Shown here: positions 57,047-64,000 of the stretch, piece after piece
Numbering within the stretch: position 1 is the first letter of the stretch
Layout of the letters: every line of letters starts with the position of its first letter
Origin: Phanerodontia chrysosporium
Taxonomy: Eukaryota; Basidiomycota; Agaricomycetes; Polyporales; Phanerochaetaceae
DNA: 64,000 nucleotides
Reading direction: 5' to 3'
Assembly (NCBI GenBank): GCA_001910725.1
Contig: MJGA01000006.1
Span: 248,001-312,000 of the forward strand
Notes under the pieces: generated by a model
Seen by the model: only the letters and a program-made list of their open reading frames with translations
Told to the model about the DNA's origin: nothing
The model's database searches: none
Program-made: the position numbers and the translations under genes

Positions 57047-60013
57047 ATGACCCTAGAGGACGACCAGGGCCCGCCCAGGAAGCGACAAAGACAGTCCCCA
57101 GAACGGCCGACATCACCATGTCGTCGGATACTACTAGAAGAGATCGACCTTGAGGTCGCGCTCAGGGAACGCTTGGCATCCACCGTTCAGTCGAGGATTA
57201 CATGGGCGTTGCTGCTGCAGGAGGCGTTGGAACAGGATATGCGACACCCTGGTGCGTGTGCTTGCTCATATTGTGCCTCTAGTTGCTGACTTCCCTAGGG
57301 CTGGACAACAGCGCAGATTTTCGCACTGCAGCTCTGGACGCCCTGGAAGCGATCGAAGCACCCTGCACTCCCATTTTTTCCAGGGACGTCCGGCTTCCGC
57401 GCCCACAGACATCCACGGCCCCGCCTGCGCCGGCGCGCCAGGAGGAGACTGCGCCGGTGGCTCCTCCCTCGGGGTACTCGACGCGCAATCGGGGCGCAGC
57501 CCGAGTTGCCCGCCCACCCCCGCGCAAGCTGCTGTTCCTGCGCAACACAGCGTGCTACCCGCCGCAGATCGCGAAGCTCGCGTGCCCAGACTGCGCGCGC
57601 ACGGACTTCTCGAGCCTGCAGGGCTGCTGAACCACTGCCGGCTGAGCCACAAGCGCGAGTTCGGGAGCCACGACGAGTGCGTGCAGTGCTGTGCCGTGCT
57701 CGTCGAGCTCCCCGAGGACCAGGCGTGGGTCGTCGCGCACGGCACCGAGGTCGGCGGCATCACCATTCCCGGGCTGCGCCGCCTCTTCGAGATCGCTGTC
57801 GGCGGAGGCCGCGACGTCCCGTTGCTCCCGCCGAAGACGGTCGAGCCGGCCCCCAGGGTTCCGTGCCAGCTGAGCCTGCGAGGCCCGAAGGCCCGCCAGC
57901 GCCGTCACGAGAGTCGTCTGCACCGATCACGCGTACCTGGGGCACCACGCCGACAGCCCCGCGCTCGCGCCGTTTCTGGGCCGCGCCCCGAAGCAGCGCG
58001 TCGTCCATGTCTACGACGAGGATCGCCGGTCGACATCTTTGGCGATGCGGGCTCGACACAGAAGAAGACGCGCTGGCGCATGCCCTACCCGCACCGCAGC
58101 ACAGCACGCGCTGCCCTGGACGAGGTCGTCGAGCCACCCGCCCTCAGCGCAGACCAGCCGCCAGAGCATGCGGCCCCCAAGGACGGGAACGCTGTGCCCT
58201 ACATGCCCGGCTCGGTGAGTCGTTTCCACATGATGGCGCGGGTCAGCGTGCGCGACATGAGCTTTTGGATCCCTCCGAGTGAGTTGTTCCCGACGCTTTG
58301 CTCGAGCCGGTGTCTGACCACAATCATCAGGCAAGCGTGGTGCGGCGCACCCTGAACATACACATCGCTGGCGGCTTGCTGTGTCGTCTCCGAGCTACGT
58401 GAGTAACGCACACTTGGGCAGCCTCGATCATCTTGACGCATCCTTTCTCAGAGCTTGCCTATCAACGCTATTCTGAAGAAGATGACTATCCGGAGCGCGA
58501 CAGACCCTCCGCCTTCGTCTTTGCTCGAGCCCGTCACGATTGACAAACCTCCATTTGTCTACACCAGCACTACAGACAGACCGTTCTTGGCGCGGATCAC
58601 GTTCGAGTGGGCAGGCACTGAAGGCAGAATCCACCATTGGATGTCGAACATTGGGTCGAGGTATGTCTGGCATGGCCATCTAAATTCTGTTTGGCGTCAT
58701 AACATCTGGTCGTAGCTGGATCCGTTGCAACGGAACTATGCAGTCCTCGGAGACGAGCAGGTATTCGATGTGGGACTTGATCGCGCGACTGAGCTGCTAC
58801 CGGTGCAAGACAGGCCGGACAGGAGGTCAGTTGGGAGATGGAGGAGAGTCCTGCGGCTGCCAAGGAGAGCCCACCTGCATCGGTGGAAGAGGATCCAGGT
58901 CCGTGATGGTCTTCTGAACAAGTTTCTCGTCCTCGATGCTGACGTCCGCTTTCAGATTATGTCGTCAGACTGAGATCGCTCGTTCATCAATTCCCGCTAA
59001 CAATGAGAGGCACGTTATCGTCATCTCTAATTACTTCATTTCGCCTTATCTCGTGTATGCAGACATCAAAGGTCGGCTGTCAAGACCGGTTCCGTACACT
59101 CTGGTCTCAACACCGGCGCAATTCCGAGCTCTCAATGATGGTCGTCGCAAAGCCATCGAGGTTTGTCGCAGTTTGTGCGCATGCGCAGTTCCGTGCTCAC
59201 ATGGACAACAGTGGGGCCGTGCATATGCTTTGCGGCAGGCATACGAAGAGCAGTGTGCTCTGCAGCCTTGGCCTGATGGCAGGCCGGACATTGCACTCAC
59301 GACGGGCGATGTTTTCCGTTGGTTGGAGGACGAAGGCCTGTTCCCACGAAAATCGCAGAAGCCCATTATTGCCAGTGCCCCTACGCGAGGAAGGAGCCCC
59401 CCAGGGTCGAGGAACCACCACCTGCAGAAGAGTACTGCCGGAATTGCGGTCTGCATTACCTGAACCATCCGCCGCCGCCGCCTGGGCCGAGTCTTGAGGA
59501 TCATGCCTCCGCCGGAGTCGGGATAGACGGCATGAAGATAGAACCTATTGCATCCGCTGTTCCACCACCCTCTGCTCCGCTCGCGACATGCACGCTCCCG
59601 GGCGACGCACATCTGCCTGTCATAGATGTCAACCGCTTGCTGGCAACGCCGACGGTGGCGCCGTACGCCTGCATTCTTCGCTCTTTGGCAGGACGCATGG
59701 CGGAAGCTTGTCCACGGCGCTCGCGGGCGCCACGGCGCGTGACCTCGTGCGCGCGAGCGACCCGCGCCTCGTCGCGGCCATCCAGGACCTCGCCGTCAAG
59801 TGGAAGCTCGACCGCATGTGCACGCCGGCCGTCGGCCGACCGGGGGCACCGCGCCTGCACGACGCCCCCGCGGAGACGCGCGAGGCGGAGCTCGCCCCGG
59901 CAGCGCTCCTGGCGCTCGCCGTGCGGTCGCTGGTCGGGACCCTGACGACGTCTGCAGCCGCGGCGCTCGCGCGGGACGAGGCCGGTCTGCGGGGGCGCAA
60001 CAGGCACGGGTGA
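57047..60013 (+). CDS. YEATS-domain protein with zinc-binding modules
   Basis: Probable chromatin reader (YEATS domains bind acylated lysines) in a histone-modifying or remodelling complex. ATG at 57047 (MTLEDDQGPPRKRQRQSPER, a nuclear-type basic start). After an intron, an Ala/Pro-rich linker leads to a C2H2-like module: CPDCARTDFSSLQG, LLNHCRLSHKREFGSHDECV and QCC. Next is YLGHHADSPALAPFLGRAPK. The YEATS fold is suggested by FHMMARVSVRDMSFWIPP, HTHRWRLAVSSPSYSLPINA, VTIDKPPFVYTSTTDRPFLA and RITFEWAG. The C-terminal part has RAYALRQAYEEQCALQPWPD, a cysteine knuckle (YCQCPYARK, EYCRNCGLHYLNH) and an alpha-helical end RGRNRHG-like at 60013. Frame breaks at 57621-57623 and 58024-58025 look like missing bases. 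The assignment to a YEATS2-like family is moderate. Confidence 0.72.
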
Positions 60014-60778
60014 GACCGTCGCGGCGGGGCGAGCCGCCGTTGCCGCCGCGCCCGCGCGCGCTGCTCACGCCGGCGCACGTCGCGAGGGGCCTCGTGCACG
60101 ACAGGGCGAGGGTGCCTGCGTGCGGCGCCCTGTTGCTGGCGATGGCGCCGCTGGGCATGGCGTTGCCCCCCGTGGACGGGGCGGCTCCCGCGGTCGGCGA
60201 TGGAGAGGCCGCAGCGCGCGAGGTGCAGCATGCGTTTGATGTGCGCCCGGATCCCCACTGGCCGAGGCATGCACGGGCGTGATGCAGCCTTGTTCCGTGG
60301 GTGGATTCGACGCAGCCCATGTGCTGCTGACGGTGTGGTTTTTCGCAGTCCCCTGCCTGTGTTCGCGTCTCGAATGAGGTGTTGGCTGGCCTTGGAGGAC
60401 TGTGTCGTGTGGCGACAAGGAGCGGTGGAAGAGGTGTTGACCCAGGACGGGCAGTGTCGTGCCTTGAGATCTGCGGCAGATAGACTTTGATGCAATTAAA
60501 ATGCGATACCATTTTTGGGGTAAGCTCCCGGGAAGAGATCACCCGCGAGAATTGGTCGAGGTCGAGTGCGCGCACGCCGGCCAGAGTCGCTGCGTCTGCC
60601 AGCATCTCCATGCCACTGTCCCCCATTTCCAACTCTCGATAGAGCTCTGGCTGCTCTCTCTCCGCTCCTTTTTCGTCCGCGAGCTCCTGCCCACTCGGCC
60701 GCAAGCTGAGCCTGGCCGACAGAGCCCCCGTCCCCCCACGCTCTTTTTCGTCCTCTCCCGCCCTCTTTCCCGCACACG
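60014..60778. other. Intergenic, G/C-rich
   Basis: Long open frames here, on minus especially, lack conserved content and follow the high G/C. Serves as 3' region of the YEATS gene and promoter of the DUF6534 gene. Confidence 0.4.
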
Positions 60779-63116
60779 ATGGACACCCCCACTGCGATGG
60801 ACTCCTCCGGGATCGCCGTCCTCAATGCCGCCATGGCCGTCAGCAAGGACAACACCTACGGTGCCACCTTCGTGGGCATGGCCGTCTCCTCTACGTGCGT
60901 CCCGCGTCCCCCTCCGCGCTTTGCATGCTTACATCGCGTTTGCAGCCTCTTTGGTATCGTGTGCTCGCAGACGTTCACGTACTTTAGGCGGTATCCCCTC
61001 GATCGACCCTTCTACAAGATCCTGGTACGTCCCCTCCCCGCTGCGCCCCGTCTTATCGGCTTATCGCGTCTTCCCCAGGTAGCGCTACTGTGGTGCGTCT
61101 GCATGGCTGCGATTCACGCTTTGGAGAGAGGCTCAGGGACGCGTGCAGGCTGGTCGAGGGAGTGGACCAAGCGTTCATCGCGCATGCGGCGTACTACTAC
61201 ACAGTCAGGTATGTGGCGCATTGGGTGCACCCACACGCAGACTCTCACTCTCTCGCAGCAACTGGGGAAACCCCGTCGTCCTCATCGCCCCACCAGTATG
61301 GTTCGTCCCCTCCCTTGTTCTCTCTCGCTACGCTTTCTGACCTCGCCGTGCAGGACCCTCGTTGTAAGTCGCATGTCTCAGAAAGCGCGTCGACGCTGAT
61401 GCCCGCCCACAGGTGCAGGTACTCCTCGGCGCAGCGGCAGGAGCTGTCGTGAAGACGTGCGTACGCCCGTCTCTTCCGGTCTGAAACATTTTCTCATCGT
61501 TACTTTCTTGCAGGTGCTTTGCCATGCGGGTCTGGCGATGTAAGGATCTGCACTTGAGATCCGTCTCGGGCAGAAGCTGATCGTTTCTCACAGTCAGCGG
61601 CGGCAACCGTCCCGTCACTGGAATCATCGTGAGTCGCGGCGAGCGATCCTCGGGTGTGTTCCCTCGCTCATGTTATCTCTAGCTTGCGCTGGCTATCGCA
61701 CAGTTGGCAGCGGCATGTGGTGCGTACCGCCGTCTCACACGGGATTGTCTCAGTACTGACAGCTCTGGCCCCATAGTGTACACGGCAAAGGGGTGAGTAG
61801 CCCGAGCCCGAACCGACGACGTTGTCATTAACTTCGTTGCCAGGCTGAATCTGTCAAGTCTCCTCCAAATTGACAGCCTCAAAATTATCGGAAGCCTGTC
61901 ATTAGCCCTTGGCGTGGCTACCGACGTCATCACAGCTGCATCCCTCTGTTGGTTCCTCCAGGGCCTGAGAACCGGATATTCAAAGTGAGCAGCGTTCATC
62001 TCGGCAACGATGCAGGAAGGCTGACATATCGCAGGGATGATTCACTTGTCAACACACTATCATTGTATGCTGTAAATACCGGAGTGCTGACGAGCGCCGT
62101 CAGTTTGTCTACTATGATTCTGGTATGTACCCATCCATACATGGAGACGAAGCTGACCATTCTGCCAGTACAACATCATGCCAGACAACTTCATCTTCAT
62201 GGCACTCTACTTCGTTCTCAGCAAACGTGGGTACCCTTCAGGTGTCCGTGGTGACGTTCGACTGATGTGGTTGCAGTGTACGTGAACTCATTCTTGGCCA
62301 CTCTCAATACCCGACGAGTGCTTCGCGGCCGCGGAACCGACGCCGAGACGAACACAATGCCGACGTTCCTCATGGTCGGCAAGCTCACCAAGCACGAGAA
62401 CCACCCCGACAACGTGCACCACGTGTACCCGCCATCGGCGGCGCATTCGCGCTCGCCGCGCTCGAAGCAGGACCTGCTGCGCTCGCAGACGAGCGCGCTC
62501 GAGGTCGAGATCGAGCAAGAGGTGACGATTTCGCGCGACTCGGTGAGTAGGCGTCGTCCGTGCTTCCGGTCGTGGTGTGCTTATGTCCGCGTGGCTGACG
62601 CCCAGGTTGCGTACGGTGTTGCAGTTTAAATCCTACGACGAACACAAAACGCCACACGCTACGTCTAATCGGCGCACCAGACCGCCTGGCGGCGCGTCCC
62701 CCGGAACGCGCGCCGCGGCACAGGACGCCTCGCCTCAATTGCCTCGGACCCATCGTACCGCTATCCACGTTATAAAGTCTCCCTGGTCCTGCTATCTGCT
62801 GAGCACACATGGTTCTCTGGGTGGCGGTGCGCGCATCTCTAGGTCTTCCCATTCCGTTGGCCGCCCCCCTTCACTCCTTGGATGCCTGTCACACTCATTA
62901 GTCGGGCGCGTGTGCGTAATCGTTCGGGCTGTCGGACCGTCTTTTCTGGCTCATTATTCTATCCGTTCTCTTGATTTTCGTCGTGTACACACCCATCGTT
63001 GTTGTTCTGTACTGGATAGCTTTTGTTGGTTATTAGCTTTGTGCGAAGCGTCCCTTCGGCGAAGGTGCTTGGTTGTCAGCGCAGGGCGGCGGCCCCTTCT
63101 CTTTTGTGCATCGTAG
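60779..63116 (+). CDS. DUF6534 integral membrane protein
   Basis: Seven-helix protein of a large Agaricomycete-specific family of unknown function. ATG at 60779 (MDTPTAMDSSGIAVLNAAMA). Helices and motifs across about ten short exons: FGIVCSQTFTYFRRYPLDRP, VDQAFIAHAAYYYTV, NWGNPVVLIAPPVW, LLGAAAGAVVKTCFAMRVW, IGSLSLALGVATDVITAASL, then the family signature DDSLVNTLSLYAVNTGVLTS, NIMPDNFIFMALYFVLSKLY and VNSFLATLNTRRVL. The cytosolic tail is polar (SRSPRSKQDLLRSQTSALEV). After the intron ending at 62625 the frame stays open to 63116, which is longer than expected; an earlier stop may be hidden by a base error. The role is unknown; sensing or transport is only a guess. Confidence 0.8.
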
Positions 63117-63586
63117 AAATCGAACTGTACCCCTTCCTGTAGAGTATACCTTCCAATCTAAATACTAAGTACCCATCCCGAGGCCCAGCTGCGGCGTACC
63201 TGTGTTGCCTGAGAAACGCCGCCTTCTCTCCGGCGCGGCGGCCGGGCGCCTCGTGCAACGCCCTTTACGAGACACCGCCACCGCGCGTCGACAGCGAGGC
63301 TGGGCCGTCCACACAGCCTCCTCCTCGAACCGCAGAGACGATGGATAAAGTCGCGGCACACGCGCAGAGGCGGCACACACACAGCTGCACAACGACCCGC
63401 CGCCGCGCTTTGCTCTTGACCGCACCCCCGAGCCCCCCTGACGCTGCGCACTCGCGATCGCGCGGAGGCAAGAACAAACGCTCCTGCGCTGCCACCCACC
63501 GCTCGACTGCGCGGCCCCACCGAGAGCTTTAAGGAGGCGTCCATCCCCGGGACCACGGACGACACCACCACGCGCAACCCCCCGCC
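63117..63586. other. Intergenic, nothing recognised
   Basis: 3' region of the DUF6534 gene and 5' leader of the BRI3-like gene. C/G-rich, no TATA box evident. Confidence 0.4.
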
Positions 63587-64000
63587 ATGATCCAGCTCGA
63601 CGAGAAGATCCCGCCGCCGCCCGCGTACAGCGGCACCGACGGCACGCTCTACCCGCCCGCGCAGCCGCAATCGCCCCCAGTGCCGCCGGGTCCGTATGCT
63701 GCCCCCGCACCACCACCACCACCACCACAGAGCCCGCTGGGCTATCCGCCTGTGAGCCCGCCTGCCGCAGGACCAGGCGCAGGGCCAGGGCCGGGCGCGC
63801 CCCAGCCGCCGCAGACGGACGCGCAGCTCGCGGCGCAGTATCAGCAGCAATGTGCGTTGTATTCTCATGAGGTGCGACTGAGGCTGATTATAGGGTGGTA
63901 GTGTTTGCGAGGTGTGCGCGGGGAGACCATGATGTGTCGAAAAAGTATGGCCGTGCGGGATCATCACTGCCGTCCTGCTGTTCCCCATAGGGTTGATTTG
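63587..64000 (+). CDS. BRI3-like small membrane protein (partial, right edge)
   Basis: ATG at 63587 (MIQLDEKIPPPPAYSGTDG) opens a Pro/Gly-rich cytosolic head with PPxY (PPPPAY). An intron (donor near 63850, gtgcgt) leads to FARCARGDHDVSKKYG and, one base out of frame, CGIITAVLLFPIGLI, the start of the hydrophobic segment. This layout (proline-rich head, short cysteine motif, CGIITAxxxFPxGL helix) matches brain protein I3-like proteins of fungi and animals, found in endosomal or lysosomal membranes. A C seems missing at 63951-63952. The gene continues beyond the window. Confidence 0.7.

Noticed and set aside
59629..60704. Long minus-strand frames of about 290-300 codons
   Set aside because: They overlap the YEATS gene end and G/C-rich intergenic DNA, are Arg/Ala/Pro-rich and have no motif; typical of high-G/C stop-poor frames.
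63158..63988. 276-codon minus-strand frame
   Set aside because: Antisense to the BRI3-like gene and its leader; composition is Arg/Gly-rich with no family features.
1..64000. tRNA, rRNA genes or CRISPR arrays
   Set aside because: I looked for B-box-like GGTTCGA/GGTTCAA sequences; those seen lie inside protein genes or lack a matching cloverleaf. No rRNA-like stretch or regularly spaced repeats. CRISPR is not expected in a fungus.

Overview
This window is nuclear DNA from a filamentous basidiomycete, most likely a wood- or litter-decay Agaricomycete. Nearly every gene is cut by 45-70 nt GT-AG introns. The gene content also fits: two I66 protease inhibitors, DUF6534 and DUF6589 proteins, a P450, an S10 carboxypeptidase, an oligopeptide transporter and a non-photoactive opsin relative. 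I cannot name the species. The exons below were assembled by reading splice sites and family motifs by eye, so internal exon borders are approximate unless stated.

Layout. 1-3468 (-): 5' part of a TOR kinase gene running off the left edge. 3850-5010: a dispersed repeat. 6670-9055 (-): two I66 inhibitor genes. 9530-10151 (-): hypothetical. 11171-12136 (-): SH3 protein. 13095-13582 (+): small Cys-rich protein. 14826-17576 (+): S10 carboxypeptidase. 17807-19869 (-): P450. 20571-21098 (-): RNA polymerase III subunit RPC11. 21318-29801 (+): full-length TOR kinase. 30390-31515: second copy of the dispersed repeat. 31846-32833 (+): secreted protein. 32896-33923 (-): SDR. 34671-35802 (-): opsin-related protein. 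36143-37656 (-): zinc alcohol dehydrogenase. 37995-39749 (+): FEN1. 40070-42123 (-): NOP12. 43040-44133 (+): F-box-like gene. 44974-45447 and 51272-51952 (+): two halves of a second F-box-like gene. 45486-51211: mobile element splitting that gene. 52296-55106 (-): OPT transporter. 57047-60013 (+): YEATS protein. 60779-63116 (+): DUF6534 membrane protein. 63587-end (+): BRI3-like protein, cut by the right edge.

Most interesting feature. About 5.7 kb at 45486-51211 has 36-bp imperfect terminal inverted repeats and two convergent, apparently intact genes: a RecQ-like DExH helicase and a DUF6589 protein. It sits inside an F-box-like gene whose intact tandem paralog lies next door. I propose a two-gene DNA transposon in which DUF6589 is the transposase. 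It may belong to or near the described helicase-bearing Academ (AcademH) group, which needs testing.

Second feature. The first 3.5 kb of TOR occurs twice in inverted orientation, about 97% identical in a compared exon stretch with mostly silent changes. A 1.2-kb dispersed repeat lies upstream of the left TOR copy but downstream of the right one, in the same orientation relative to TOR, which suggests a tandem TOR-repeat unit later inverted.

Quality caution. Almost every conserved host gene carries one or more single-base frame breaks, mostly missing bases in short G/C runs, including in essential genes (TOR, FEN1, NOP12). The pattern looks like residual sequencing or consensus error, so I call these genes functional with possible base errors rather than pseudogenes.
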